Notes: generated by a model from the letters alone, not told the origin. DNA of 64,000 nt from Nothopassalora personata (GCA_033816765.1 CM066293.1:2356001-2420000); one strand, 5' to 3'; shown: positions 11,301 through 21,344, numbered from the stretch's first letter. Numbers and translations: made by a program.

Positions 11301-13158
11301 TGATTGCTTGCGCCCAAGCTATTGATAAAGCATCTTGGCCATTCTCCGTTTGCAATCGTGGGAATACAGCATTGACAGCTCGCAAGAACCACTTCAGATC
11401 CTCCTTAGTAGTGAGCTTGGTGTACACACGGGGGTTAAGCAGGAAGGATGGCTTCGGTTCCAATGCCAAGACCTTGCTCGCGATGCTGGCTTTTTTGATG
11501 ATGGATGTGTTTTTCAGATTGGGCATGCCGGGTGCTCTTGCAAGGCACAGGGCCGTCGCCGCACATGCCACTGACACCTGACCGTTCTGTGCTGCTGGCA
11601 GCGGGTTTGCGTGCACGTCGTCAAAGGCATCAATCAGCTTGCCTACACATGCATCGAACAGAGACGTAGTCGCTTCGTTCGCTAAGCTCTCTGGAGCCAC
11701 TGATGAGATGATCTCTGCCAGGTTTAGTGCCCAAATGCGACGCATTGGCAAGCGCTTTTCAGACAGGCCCTTGTTGAAGGCATCGATCGTTGCATTATCA
11801 GGCTCTGTGCCCTGCTCAAGAGCGTGTCGCACGAAGACCGCGACACAGCCGATGATCGCAGACGCCGCTGGCTCGTTCCCTTCCTTGACGGCCACGGGCA
11901 CAAGTCCTTGAGGTACCTTTGTCGCTAGCGATGACGAGGGCGACAACACAGAAAGCATCTCAGCATGCAAGACACGCTGATCAGCCGACGATACTTTGTT
12001 GGTCTTCAGTGGGGTGAGGATCTCATCCGCTGCCTTCTCGACCAGCCTATCATCTTTGCAACGCTGTGCCAATGCTTTGAACGTTCGCACAGCACCCTCA
12101 CGGGTTGTCGCATTTGTAGACTTGGTGTTCGAGACTAATGGCTTGACAAGGTGGTTCGCAAGTATTTCCGACAGGTCCTGGTCTGCTGGTAGCGCAGATA
12201 GAACAGGCGCGACGAGATCATTCAACACGACCTCTGGCGCTCGGAGAAGTGACTTTTCAACAGTCGGTATCACTTCTTTCTTGAGATCATCCACTGACAC
12301 GTATGCCGCCCAAAAGTCGCGCAGAGCATTGCTGATGAAGGCTGGAAGCTGCGCCTTGGAACCCAGGAACTCTCTCACGTAGAATGCATAGTAGTCCTGC
12401 TTCTTGCTCTCCACGATCGACTTCTGATCCGTCACTCTTGCGCACACACCTGCAATGATGCCCAATGGCAAAGCGTTCTTCGGAGCTGGAGCGGCAGCTT
12501 TTGCGGACAGTTTTGTAATGCACGCTCCAATGATCTCTGGGCCAGATGGGCCTTTGAGCACAGTACGGAATGCGCGTCTGCTCACACGCAGCGCTGTCGT
12601 GACGGTGCTGCCCTTGGGCTTTGATGCGAAGAGGATATTCAGGGCATTGGTCAGTGTCGATATCGACTTTTCCCCAGCAACGTCCCACAACCCTTTCTGC
12701 TTCGCCGCGTGCTGTAACACCAACGAGCTCCACCTGACCAAGACGAAGGCGTTTGCTGGCGCAATAGCCACCTTCTTGGACTCATCCTCCAAGCTCTTCA
12801 CGAAGCCCGCAAGAAGTTTCGGTGCGGCTTCTGCACTGGCAATGGCGGACAGACATGACTCGACAGCCTGCCGCGATCGTGTATCGACGTAGAAAGGAAG
12901 GGTATCGAGGAATGTACTCAAGAGAGCGGGAAGCTGAGAAACGGGGATTTCTGGCGCAGTGTTAGGAGAGTTTTGATTGTGCGTCTGGAGGGAAGTCTTA
13001 CACCTACCTCGACTCACGAGCTGGTCGTGTATGCTGTGGAGCTCGCCAGTCCGACGTTTGGTGCTGCTAGACAGGAGCACTTGCCTCACCTCCCACATGT
13101 CCAAGGCATGATGGCCGTTTGGCACAGCCTCTACGCCGTTGTCTGTAGCCGTCATCAT
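5041..13158 (-). CDS. GCN1: Translational activator GCN1
   Basis: Protein of about 2,686 residues made almost wholly of HEAT/armadillo helical repeats. It acts in the cytosol on translating ribosomes, where Gcn1 binds collided or starved ribosomes and, with Gcn20, recruits and activates the eIF2alpha kinase Gcn2 (amino-acid starvation control). Length matches yeast Gcn1 (2,672). The central part carries the eEF3-like HEAT block, and the region after it holds the stretch that binds the Gcn2 RWD domain. The ATG pair at 13158/13155 (MMTATDNGVEAVPNGHH) is the first credible start. A 57-nt intron at 12951-13007 (GTAGGTG donor, CTAAC branch point, GCGCCAG acceptor) has length divisible by three, so the unspliced frame stays open and could mislead annotation; splicing gives the junction DQLVSREIPVSQL. 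The gene is divergent to the DHX29-like helicase. Confidence 0.95.
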   Translation of the reverse strand: MMTATDNGVEAVPNGHHALDMWEVRQVLLSSSTKRRTGELHSIHDQLVSRGRCKTSLQTHNQNSPNTAPEIPVSQLPALLSTFLDTLPFYVDTRSRQAVESCLSAIASAEAAPKLLAGFVKSLEDESKKVAIAPANAFVLVRWSSLVLQHAAKQKGLWDVAGEKSISTLTNALNILFASKPKGSTVTTALRVSRRAFRTVLKGPSGPEIIGACITKLSAKAAAPAPKNALPLGIIAGVCARVTDQKSIVESKKQDYYAFYVREFLGSKAQLPAFISNALRDFWAAYVSVDDLKKEVIPTVEKSLLRAPEVVLNDLVAPVLSALPADQDLSEILANHLVKPLVSNTKSTNATTREGAVRTFKALAQRCKDDRLVEKAADEILTPLKTNKVSSADQRVLHAEMLSVLSPSSSLATKVPQGLVPVAVKEGNEPAASAIIGCVAVFVRHALEQGTEPDNATIDAFNKGLSEKRLPMRRIWALNLAEIISSVAPESLANEATTSLFDACVGKLIDAFDDVHANPLPAAQNGQVSVACAATALCLARAPGMPNLKNTSIIKKASIASKVLALEPKPSFLLNPRVYTKLTTKEDLKWFLRAVNAVFPRLQTENGQDALSIAWAQAIIFLVASATVPAEIKKEALVALQTLYITAPRVTAHIVINGLWQWCEDLEVESKDSTAIAAKSGKEELFKVVRAICLDNDTLCRLSGKVDKEVVETQLRALLVLCRPQLVPKAPWIDMCLKTGTDPGTMVEKSSKDCLVLILAVTENPVWRPLPAFQLAACAAAADLAFVAPETMTPLIVAQISLDLDPRQLNDIGPTEAAISRTPEGTAFVDVLSTSSQTQQISKNDKDYEILKFEEELRAQIASKKGQTKKLTPDEQAKVNAQLKKESEIRKHVNEVAARLRRGIGMITALATGPPTEAEAWFGPSVKLLFDVVQAGAGIVLGDAASVGYLRCSEKTSTRLGSLRPFVGVATLRSAGITMLPENLLAEPLGDLVTRLLYRIRFLGEQKPFDTVTLSYILSLIFLVLENGGIDRAAGEDADEQIILAIEFLSFHTQACEDTRLPREKILGTLIAAMQRYTQHFRAIKDCFADLCRCVAPSMIAAEIDTAVRGVLISDTSVRKAVLQAISAELELADREFYEEIWLACHDDDEENAGIAHEIWEENELKVVPDAAMQCLSYLDSLDSQLRRAAARAVAAAVKHTPSTFEDVLEALQLRYADAAKPRKPELDKYGMPLKTDLSDPWESRHGFALTFKELAIAFPTEELQPFLNFLIQNGPLADKNTTVRDAMLDAATAVVSARGKEVVEPLMKLCEDTLGSSSNSQTQDLVYEAVVILYGALARHLPKGDQRIPKVVNRLLETLSTPSESVQYAVAQCLPPLVRASLDQAGQYLQQTLNDTLHAKKYAARRGAAYGLAGIVKGRGISIVRETRLLSTLRSATENKKDPNERQGAFLAVELLSLLLGRVFEPYVIQLVPQMLTGFGDASADVREACLDAAKTCFSSLSSFGVKQVLPQLLEGLDEQQWRSKKGACDSLGAMAYLDPQQLAVSLPEIIPPLTEVLNDSHKEVRSSANRSLQRFGEVISNPEVKGQVNILLKALSDPTKYTDEALDALIKVNFIHYLDAPSLALVVRILERGLGDRSATKRKAAQIIGSLAHLTEKRDLTAHLPILVAGLRVAVVDPVPTTRATASKALGSTIEKLGEDALPDLIPSLMSTLKSDSGAGDRLGSAQALSEVLAGLGTSRLEETLPTILQNVSSSKPSVREGFMSLFIFLPACFGNSFANYLNRIIPPILAGLADDVESIRETALRAGRLLVKNFAARSVDLLLPELERGLADDSYRIRLSSVELVGDLLFNLTGISGKAEAEDIEEGANEAGQSLLEILGEEKRNRVLSALYICRCDTSGLVRTSAMNVWKALVSSPRTLRELVPTLTQLLIRRLASSNPEQKVIAGNALGELIRKAGEGVLATLLPTLEEGLQTSTDTDAKEGICIALRELISAATPESLEDYETTLISVVRTALVDSNEDVREAAAEAFDSLQKILGKRAVDQVLPHLLSLLRSEEDKDNALSALLTLLTEATRSNIILPNLLPTLLTSPISGFNARALASLAEVASSAMTRRLPNILNSLMDNKIATKDMDVRLDLDAAFDSILLSVDEYDGLNTMMSVMLAMAKHDDHRRRAAADLHLAKFFSATDIDFSRYYPDIIRALLIAFDDSDTEVVKAAWSALDALMKKLRKEEMESLVVSTRQTLNQVGVAGHALPGFSLPKGINAILPIFLQGLMNGSAEQRTQAALAISDLIDRTAADGLRPFVTQITGPLIRVVSERSTELKAAILLTLNNLLEKIPTFLKPFLPQLQRTFAKSLADSSSEILRSRAAKALGTLITMTPRIDPLIAELVTGSKTTDMGVKNAMLKALYEVVSKAGGIMNEVSRNSILGLIDSDSGDSDDALDITYAKLLGALIKVLPSDTQTQLIKSRVLTKDFSHASILALNAVLLDAPETLTNSLDDITRTIIAQGIRNKEPFIADNAVLAAGKYLLSDTSNKTFEGTKPLFETFAEYVLPGAPVDTRRLILVVIRTVSRENNELIRPHLSLLVPAVFKGVRDPVIPVKLSAEAAFLSIFQVVEEESAVFDKFMQGPGASLGPGDKRSMQEYFKRIALRLSSQARERKEAEGGAGGLGLSSDEQEDVREVWSIGKVDLGEGNFGDE
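12951..13007 (-). other. In-frame 57-nt intron of GCN1
   Basis: On the minus strand: donor GTAGGT, branch CTAAC, acceptor CAG nine bases later. The 19 codons it would add (beginning RCKTSLQTHNQ) are unlike the helical repeats on either side, and removal restores the family's N-terminal sequence. Confidence 0.8.
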
Positions 13159-13578
13159 ACTCTTGCTGTCTTTCTCTTCTTCGTGACGGAACAATGCGCC
13201 CTCAGGCGCCGGCGTGCGCTAATGAATGGCCGCCGTTGTGTAAACATCCGGTAGTGACCGTGACTCATCCGTCATCTATCAGCGCAAGGGCAGTCGTGCG
13301 CTACCTGCGAAACGCGGTCCAAACGGAGAGACATGTAGAGCTCTACAGCCGTGAGCGGTGTCGTGTTTGAGCTGTCGAGGCCAAGGCGAGGATTTGATGG
13401 ACTCTTGGCGCTTTTTTGAAGAACGCCGATCATCCCACCTGCACCTGCACCTGCACCAACCACGCACGTCACAAGCTCGCGTGTCTCCGTACGGACCGAC
13501 AAACGGTTTGTTGACATTCTTTCTCCCTTGACAATACATCCACACTTTCTCGGGGATACACTGTACGGAAGGTGCGCC
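13159..13578. promoter_or_regulatory. Divergent promoter of GCN1 and the DEAH helicase
   Basis: The 420 bp between two start codons facing away from each other, so both genes are probably driven from here. It contains the 5' leaders of both. No TATA element stands out. Both products work with ribosomes, so shared control is plausible but inferred. Confidence 0.6.
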
Positions 13579-16500
13579 ATGCCGGCGGGTAACAAGAAAA
13601 AGAAGACCAAGCCCGCAGCAAATCCAGCAAGAGGGTTTGCCACAACATCGGTTGCCTCGAAGCCGAAGCCAGAAACTGCACCAGAGGAAAACAGTGCGAA
13701 AACATCAGGGGCCGCCACACCTGCAGACAAGGCATCCACGCCGGCAACATCAATAGAAGCGCCTACAGCAACTGTCAAGACAGAGTCACGAGACCTCCAC
13801 GAGCTCAGTCCTCAGGAACTGGAAGCACAACTGGAAGCATCAGAACTCCAGCAATTCGTCGACAAACATGGTTATAAAGTCAAGAAGGAGACAGTCCGCC
13901 AGCTCACTCGCCTTCAGACCGACAAGCGATTACTTCGTGGTCAAGCGGACTATCTCTCGGTCAAAGACTGGCTGCCGGAGGAGCTGATGCAGCAGATTCT
14001 GGACTTGACGATGGATGATCTTTGTCGAGATTCCGATTCCGTCAAGAAGAACAAATTGCCTGTAGGAGACGATCTCATAGCAAAGGTTTGGCAATTGAGG
14101 TCGACTCTCCTAGATCTTGATCTTCCCTTGGCTCGAGTCAACCAAGTTCTGGGCTGGCTTGTGGGCAATCCACCAGCAGAGAATGTCTCCAACTACGGTT
14201 GGGGAGTAGAAGAATGCTTCGAGTGGTTGTCATTACATTGTGAGCCAGATGAGCTGCAAGATTACGACTTCCAGAAGCCAAAGTCGCTGAGTGCCGCTGT
14301 GGAGATGGTGGACGATGAGGTGAGCACACATAACGGTTCTGCGAAGCTGTGAGCATGGCTTCCTGGATGCCGCCGCCAGAACGTCTTTCGTATATGTTTT
14401 CCATCCTTCTCCTGAACAGCACCCGATGCCGTGTTCTACGAGAGCTAACAGAACTATTCCACAGGACGCATCTGTATCCTCGACTGATGACTCGAAAAAG
14501 AAGCACGACTCGCCCGTGTCCCGCGACGAAAAGGAGGAGACTTCTCCTCCCGAGCAGGACAACGTCGATGTCAGTGATGTCGAAAGTGATCTTGAACCCA
14601 ATGAACTGCTGTCCGTCTATCTGCGCACGAAGGCAAGGCTCTACGAGCTAAGTCCAGAATCCGACTCTGGACAAGCACGAAAAGCCAAATCTACCAAATC
14701 AGCAGCGACACCTGTCAAAGCGTCGAAAACCAACGGCGAACGCAAACTCGAACAAAAGCTTCAGCGAATAGAGTCCGACATTTTGTTCGACAAGCGAGAA
14801 GCTGATGCACACTGGGCAGGACAAAAGATCGAGTTAGTGCGCAATGCCGCCGAGAGAAAAAGGTTGCAGCTGCAGGAGACGCCCAAGCCGAAGGCTGATG
14901 AAGTGACCGCACTTGGCACGTCAGCCAACGGGATAAACGACGAAGCTGAAAGACTTGGCCAAGAACTTCTAGCAGAAGCCGGTGAAGACGGCGACATGCT
15001 TAGCGGCATGTTCGACGCGCTGCCGGGTGTACAACAACCACGTGAAGGTTCTATTGGCGACCTCAACGGACAAAGTGTCACAATCAGGGACTTTGGCAGA
15101 CTTACTGGCATGAACCCTAAACGCATTCTTGAAGAAGCCTGTAAAGCTCGAGATGCGAGGAGCAAAGTCGCGTATAAGATGGCTTCGCAGACAACGTATG
15201 TGTGTAGGCATACCGTCACCATACAATGGACAAAAGAACAAGACGCATTCGAATATGCTTTCGTTCCTGCTGTCGAAGTGAAGCACAAAGCGGGGAACAT
15301 TCTCATCATCACTGCGACCCAGATCGCCACACCAGACGTTGCTCAGAGCGAAGCTTTCGTAGCCACCGCTGCGCTCTTCTTGATCTTCTCCGGCTCACCG
15401 AAGGAAGAGAAGGCACATCTTCGACTGCCACCAGCATTCCGCAACCTCTGGGACGAATTTGCACGTGCAAAGCAGAAACATGTATTGGCCGTCGATGGCA
15501 GCATTGTCAAGGAGGTACGCGAGCTGGTTGAGAACAACAAAAGCTCGGATGACGACGACGACGACGACGAGGTGTTGTTCAATGCCAGCAGTCGTCGACG
15601 CTTGGATGGTGCCAGTGGTGCCGCAACGCCAGTGTCACCACCTAAACCCGGCTCGCCAGAGGTCTCGGAAGAGCTACAGATGATGTGGCATCACAAGACC
15701 GCGACCCCAAACTACCAACGAATGCTCCTCGCTCGCATGAATTTGCCTATGTTTCACTTCCGAGCGGCGGCTCTCGATACTATTCAACGGAATCAAGTCA
15801 CCATTCTGTGCGGAGAGACTGGCTGCGGCAAGTCTACTCAGCTGCCTGCCTTCATATTGGAGCACGAGCTGTCACATGGCAGGCCTTGTAAGATCTACTG
15901 CACGGAACCTCGACGTATCTCAGCTATTTCTCTGGCACAGAGAGTAAGCGAAGAGATGGGCGAGCGTAAAGGAGATGTTGGCACCGCACGATCCCTAGTG
16001 GGCTATGCCATTCGGCTCGAGTCTCATACCACTGCCAATACACGTTTAGTCTATGCCACCACCGGTATCGTGCTGCGAATGCTCGAGCGAGCTGATGGTT
16101 TAGACGAGATCACTCATCTCGTCATTGACGAAGTGCACGAGCGAAGCATCGACACTGACTTCTTGCTTATCATTCTGCAGTCGCTAATGATCAAACGTCC
16201 AGACTTGAGAGTAGTGCTGATGAGTGCTACTGTGGATGCGCAGAAGTTCTCAAACTACCTCAATGGTGCTCCCATCATTAATGTTCCTGGAAGAACGTTC
16301 CCAGTCGAAGCAAAATTTTTGGAGGATGCCATCGAGCTCACTGGACATACCAACGAGGACGCCTCCACTAATTCCGTGGATGAAGACGATGCAGATGATG
16401 ACGCACAGCAAAAAGGCGCGGGTGGTCAGCAGTTACAAGGGTACGGTAAGAAGACTCTGAACACCCTTGCCAACTACGACGAATACCGCATCGACTACAG

Positions 16501-18139
16501 TCTCATCGTGAAGCTGCTTGAGAAGATTGCGTATCAGCCTCAGTATCGCGACTTCAGCAAAGCCGTACTGGTCTTCCTGCCAGGTATTGCAGAGATTAGG
16601 CAGCTGAATGACATGCTTGCTGGGCACCCTAAGTTCCAGAAAGGATGGCGTCTACATCCACTTCATTCGACCTTTTCCAGCGAAGATCAGCAGGCCGCAT
16701 TCGATATCCCACCTCAAGGGATGCGGAAGATCGTGATGGCCACGAACATCGCTGAGACCGGTATCACAATCCCTGATGTTACATGTGTCATAGACACTGG
16801 CAAGCACAAAGAGATGCGTTTCGACGAGCGCCGACAAATGTCGAGACTCATCCAGAGCTTCATTGCTCGAGCCAATGCAAAGCAGCGAAGAGGTCGCGCC
16901 GGTCGAGTACAGCAAGGCATATGCTTCCATCTCTTCACCAAATATCGACATGATCAGCTCATGGTTGAGCAGCAGACACCTGAGATGCTTCGTCTATCAC
17001 TCCAAGACCTAGTGATGAGAGTCAAGATCTGCAAGCTCGGTGGGATCGAGGAAGCATTGGCACAGGCGCTTGACCCACCTTCAAGCCGGAACATCAGAAG
17101 AGCCATTGATGCATTGGTCGAGGTTGGTGCTTTGACGGAGCGTGAAGAGCTCACCTCGCTGGGTACACAACTAGCAAAGCTGCCACTTGATGCCCAGTTG
17201 GGCAAGCTGATTCTGCTTGGAAGCAACTTCGGATGTCTCGACTTCGCTCTGACTGTCGCCGCCACTTTAACTTCGAAGTCACCCTTCTTGAGCCCGATGC
17301 ATGCCAAGAAGCAGGCCGACACCGTACGACTTGGTTTCAAGCGTGGTGACTCTGATCTCTTGACTGTCTACAACGCGTACTGCGCTTGGCGCAAGATCTG
17401 CACCACACAAGGCATGTCGGAATGGCAGTTCTGCAACAAGAATTTCCTAAGCCCGCAGAATCTTGGCAACATCGAAGACCTCAAGGCCCAATTACTCGGC
17501 TCGCTGCAAGATGCTGGGTTCGTGCAACTCGGTGCCGACGAAAAAGCAGCCCTGTCAAGAATGCGCTACAACCAGCGGCATAGAAACTTCGTTGCTCTGC
17601 CCGCCAAGCATGTTGCCTTCGAGGACAATGACACCATTGCCAACTCTGTTGCAGCATGGTCGTTCTACCCGAAAGTCATCAAGCAGGACGGCAAAGGCTG
17701 GCGTAACATCGCGAACAACCAATCTCTCGGCCTTCATCCGACTTCCGTCAACAAGACAAACCTGGCTCCTGAAATCAAGTACCTCTCCTTCTACAGCATC
17801 ATGCAGAGCTCCTCGCGCTTCACCAATGCCCAGGAAACGAGCCCGGTCTCCGAGATCCCGCTGCTGCTCATGTGCGGCGATGCTGTCTTCCACATGTACG
17901 CCGGCGTGATCGTCGTTGATGGAAATAGGCTGCGGTTCAAATTGAAGGACTGGAGAACCATGATCGTGCTCAAGACTCTACGGGCGAAGTTGAGAGAGGC
18001 GGTGTCAAAGCTGTTCAAGAACCCTGGCAGGGATCTTGGTGATAGACCGAGGCGATGGATGGAGATACTGGAGAAGATGTTTGAGAGGCAGAAGAGGGTG
18101 CATGACAAACCTGTTGGGCAGATGGCGGCGATCAAATAG
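13579..18139 (+). CDS. DEAH-box RNA helicase, DHX29/YLR419W type
   Basis: Predicted 1,471 residues from two exons (13579-14319, 14465-18139); the 145-nt intron has donor GTGAGC, branch CTAAC and acceptor CCACAG, and splices in phase 0 to give VDDE-DASVSS. Start MPAGNKKKKTKP follows GCGCC; an upstream sense extension lacks homology. Helicase motifs are complete: Walker A GETGCGKST near residue 697, DEVH near 802, SATVDAQKF, TNIAETGITIPDV and QRRGRAGR, followed by HA2 and OB-fold parts. The N-terminal third is charged and low in complexity with a helical region typical of DHX29/DHX57 relatives. An acidic run of aspartates lies near 15550. Human DHX29 helps 40S subunits scan structured leaders; the fungal orthologue is less studied, so a role in translation initiation is inferred. 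Confidence 0.9.
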
Positions 18140-18718
18140 ACATTAGTTCGTCCTTGCTTGTCACTGATCCAACGATAGCCTGCTGTCAATCGAAACCCCT
18201 CCGTGTAAACAGTCAACGCCTTGATCAAACGGTATTATGGGCTTACTTTGCACGAGAGTGTAGTACGTCTGAGGTGTCAGTATCGCTCCACTCACCGTGA
18301 AGGTTCTGCGATATGCGCTCCGGGTATCAATACCTGGAGGACGAATCTGCAGCAGTTCGTCGAGGCCACCGTCGCTGTTGCCAAGATGTGTATTTGCATG
18401 TATACAGTGTTGGAGGCATGTTTTCACAGTCATTCCAGCTTTTCATCTTCCCAACTCATACTCACCTTCTCACTCGACTCCACTAAAACAGTACTGTGTG
18501 CGATCGATCATGCAGCACAACAAGTCTCCTCATCGCTGGTAAGTCGTTCTTTGCTAAACCTAAATTTCGTGGTTGCCGCACGCTGCACGTGATGCGGACG
18601 GCTTTCCCCGCTCTTGGCAAGATCGAATTGCTGTGTGGATGGCTCTCTCTTCGACTGCGAACTTCAGCGCCAGGTAGGCATATCACGACAACCCGACCCA
18701 TCGACAGCAACCGACAAG
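18140..18718. other. Intergenic region with RPL19 promoter
   Basis: About 580 bp without a coding sequence. The 3' part must hold the promoter and leader of RPL19; pyrimidine-rich tracts near 18440-18480 (CTTCTCACTCGACTCC) are common in ribosomal-protein leaders. Confidence 0.5.
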
Positions 18719-19664
18719 ATGTAAGTGCACACACCTAAAGCACGATCCGCGGACGACACAACCAATGCCCACCGCTCGATATCCCGCCGGACGCCCTTGA
18801 AAACAACCCAAGCGCACGATACCTCGAAACGCCATACGCAGGACAAAATCACTAACACAACGGCTCCTGTAGGGTCAACCTCCGTACCCAGAAGCGCCTG
18901 GCCGCCAGCGTCGCCGACTGCGGCAAGCGCAAGATCTGGCTCGACCCAAATGAAGTTAACGAGATCTCCAACGCCAACTCCCGCCAGACCATCCGCAAGC
19001 TCATCGCAGATGGCCTCATCATCCGCAAGCCCGTCACCATGCACTCCCGTGCCCGCGCCCGAGAGTTGAACGCCGCCCGCCGAATTGGTCGTCACCGTGG
19101 TTTTGGTAAGAGGAAGGGTACCGCCGACGCCAGAATGCCAACGTAAGTGCCACCGCACCTATGAACAGTGGGAGGGGAGGAAGAGGAGGGATCGAGCGTG
19201 GGACGATGAATCAGGGAAGACTGACATCCGAGAATGGGAAATTTTAATGCCAGAGCATATACTGATGCTTCTACCTACAGTCAGGTCATGTGGATGCGCC
19301 GTCTGCGTGTGCTCCGCCGCCTCTTGGTCAAGTACCGTGCTGCCGGCAAGATCGACAAGCACCTGTACCACGAGCTCTACCACTTGAGCAAGGGTAACAC
19401 CTTCAAGCACAAGCGTGCCCTTGTTGAGCACGTAAGTCTGCCACCTTCATCATCATTCATGACATCGTGTGACCAGTACACATACTGACTTGAACTGTTC
19501 TACAGATCCACAAGGCCAAGGCCGAGAAGCTGCGCGAGGAGAAGCTCAAGGCAGAGATGGACGCCAAGCGTGCGAAGACCAAGGCCGCCCGCGAGCGAAG
19601 ACAAGAGCGCATCCAGACGAAGAGACAGGCACTCGAAGGCGAGGACGAGCCAGCTGCCGAGTAA
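18719..19664 (+). CDS. RPL19: 60S ribosomal protein L19 (eL19)
   Basis: Four exons: 18719-18720, 18873-19142, 19281-19431, 19506-19664, giving 193 residues (yeast 189). Each intron has a GTAAGT donor. The first intron cuts the start codon: exon 1 ends in AT and exon 2 begins with G, giving AT|G GTC AAC CTC ([13 protein letters not shown]). The protein shows the hallmark runs [44 protein letters not shown] and [14 protein letters not shown], and a long basic C-terminal helix ending DEPAAE. eL19 is a core component of the large subunit; its C-terminal helix forms an intersubunit bridge. Introns crowded at the 5' end are typical of fungal ribosomal-protein genes. Confidence 0.96.
18721..18872 (+). 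other. Start-codon-splitting intron of RPL19
   Basis: 152-nt intron with GTAAGT donor, CTAAC branch at 18852 and acceptor TGTAG. It separates the AT from the G of the initiator codon, so no ATG of the correct frame exists in unspliced DNA at this position. Confidence 0.85.
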
Positions 19665-20435
19665 ACGCAGTCCCTACTTCTTCATCACGGATAGATGCTA
19701 CATTGCATGCAGCGCATACGACTACGGCCAAGGACGTGCCCAGAGCATCATGGGAAGTTCCATGCACGAGGCCTGTCTACGAGTGGTATCACGGGGTTGT
19801 TATGGCGTGCTGTTGCTTGCTGCGGGTCATGTTCTCTTGGGCGTTGATCTCTCGTTCGACAACGTAGTCGAACGTGTACTCAGAGGCGGTACAGAAGATA
19901 AATGCCTCAAAAAGAAATTATGTGCTGTCCATTCTTGTCTCGTACGTCTTTCCAGCGGTCTCATGCGAGGCTCCCTTCCCATCATAAATAGGTATTGATA
20001 CTCTTCCATGGCTGTATCTACGTTGAAGACGGTGCGGTCCAAGCCAAACCGGGATCTCGCACCATGGCGCCATCGAAAGCTAGATATTTCAACAAAACCC
20101 CCCTCAACTTCAGCTTCCTATGCTCAAAGTTCGGGCGAGCTACAAGACGTTCTTAGGTCACCCTGGCCCAGGTAAGTTCGACATTCCGAGTTGTGTCATG
20201 TGCTTTACTTGCGATACTGCCTTTCACTTTGGGGAGTGGCCAACAGCCACAGTGGAGCCAAATGAGCTGTGCTCCTTCGCCGCCTCCAAATAGCAGACGA
20301 TCTACAGAGCCAGAAGATACAATGACTGACTTCGCAGGTACGAAACTGATAGAGTCCCACACATTGCATGCCCAGCGTCAATTGCCATAGCTGAGACGCC
20401 GGAATCTCTCGGAATACCTCGAGGAATTGCATATT
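19665..20435. other. Intergenic region
   Basis: About 770 bp between RPL19 and the 2H phosphoesterase gene. It should contain the RPL19 3' UTR and the next promoter. No gene, RNA or repeat recognised. Confidence 0.5.
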
Positions 20436-21344
20436 ATGGCGGCATATTATACCTTCGAGGACCTGTCAGGCTCGGACACAAACAGCACGAAGACCGACAA
20501 CCCCTACTCAGATCTCATCGAAAGCTGCAATAACGATGCAGCACAAATTCAACAGCGATATGCTACCCACCGCGCAAATCGCAATGCTCAACAAAAGTCC
20601 AAATTTCTGGCCGAGGACTTTCCAGGCGTGACAGTGGACTCCATCCTGGCCAAACTCGAGGACCCAGAGAAGTTCCCCAACTACCAGGATCCACGACACT
20701 GCCTCGTCTTCTGGGCCCGTCCCACCGCTGCAGTGCGAGACCTCATCGACGTGATCCAAAGAACTCTCAAAGACGACCTCCCAAACCTCTGGATCATGCC
20801 TCCGGAATCCTTACACATGACGGCTCTTGAGATCACTCACAGCCTCACAGCCCCAGAGATCGATGCTCTCGTCCAGCAAATGGAGCCACACGCCCAGAAC
20901 ATCTGCGACTTCACCACGCAGCACCGTGTCAAGCTCATCAAGCCGATGGTTAATTTCGACGCACAAGCTCTCGCGCTGTCGTTCCTTCCTGCCAAGGATC
21001 AGGATTACACGTATCACCACTTGAGACGCGATTTGTATACAATGGCGAGCAATACGGGAGTGAAAGTGGCGAGTCGGTATGTCATTCCTAGTGCGCATCT
21101 GACGATTGGGAGGTTTATCGAGACGGGGGATCTGGAGGATGGGGAGGGCAAGGTTGATCCGCGCTTGGTCGAGCAGTTGATGTACAAGATTGAGGAGATT
21201 AATGAATTGCTCGAGAAGAAGTATCGGGAGAAGTGTGGTGGTCTTGAATGGGTGGTGGGCGAGGAGGTGGGACTTGAGTTCAGGAAGGGCCCATTGTGGT
21301 ATGGGGGCGGTGGGGAGACGGTCAAGCTTGGGAAAGGCTTCTGA
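20436..21344 (+). CDS. 2H phosphoesterase / RNA-ligase-like protein
   Basis: Single exon, 302 residues from ATG 20436 (MAAYYTFEDLSGSDTN). Two H-x-T motifs define the 2H fold: SLHMTALEI near residue 130 and SAHLTIGRF near 220, about 90 residues apart as in the superfamily. 2H enzymes open or make cyclic phosphates on RNA or nucleotides (CPDase, LigT, USB1 and AKAP18-like groups). The N-terminal helical region and the C-terminal WVVGEEVGLEFRKGPLWYGG belong to a fungal branch usually annotated only as RNA ligase/cyclic nucleotide phosphodiesterase. No signal peptide or membrane segment, so probably cytosolic or nuclear. Substrate is unknown. Confidence 0.8.
   Translation: MAAYYTFEDLSGSDTNSTKTDNPYSDLIESCNNDAAQIQQRYATHRANRNAQQKSKFLAEDFPGVTVDSILAKLEDPEKFPNYQDPRHCLVFWARPTAAVRDLIDVIQRTLKDDLPNLWIMPPESLHMTALEITHSLTAPEIDALVQQMEPHAQNICDFTTQHRVKLIKPMVNFDAQALALSFLPAKDQDYTYHHLRRDLYTMASNTGVKVASRYVIPSAHLTIGRFIETGDLEDGEGKVDPRLVEQLMYKIEEINELLEKKYREKCGGLEWVVGEEVGLEFRKGPLWYGGGGETVKLGKGF

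Noticed and set aside
13159..13194. Upstream extension of GCN1 to 13194
   Set aside because: The codon there is TTG; the first ATG is at 13158 and similarity starts only after it.
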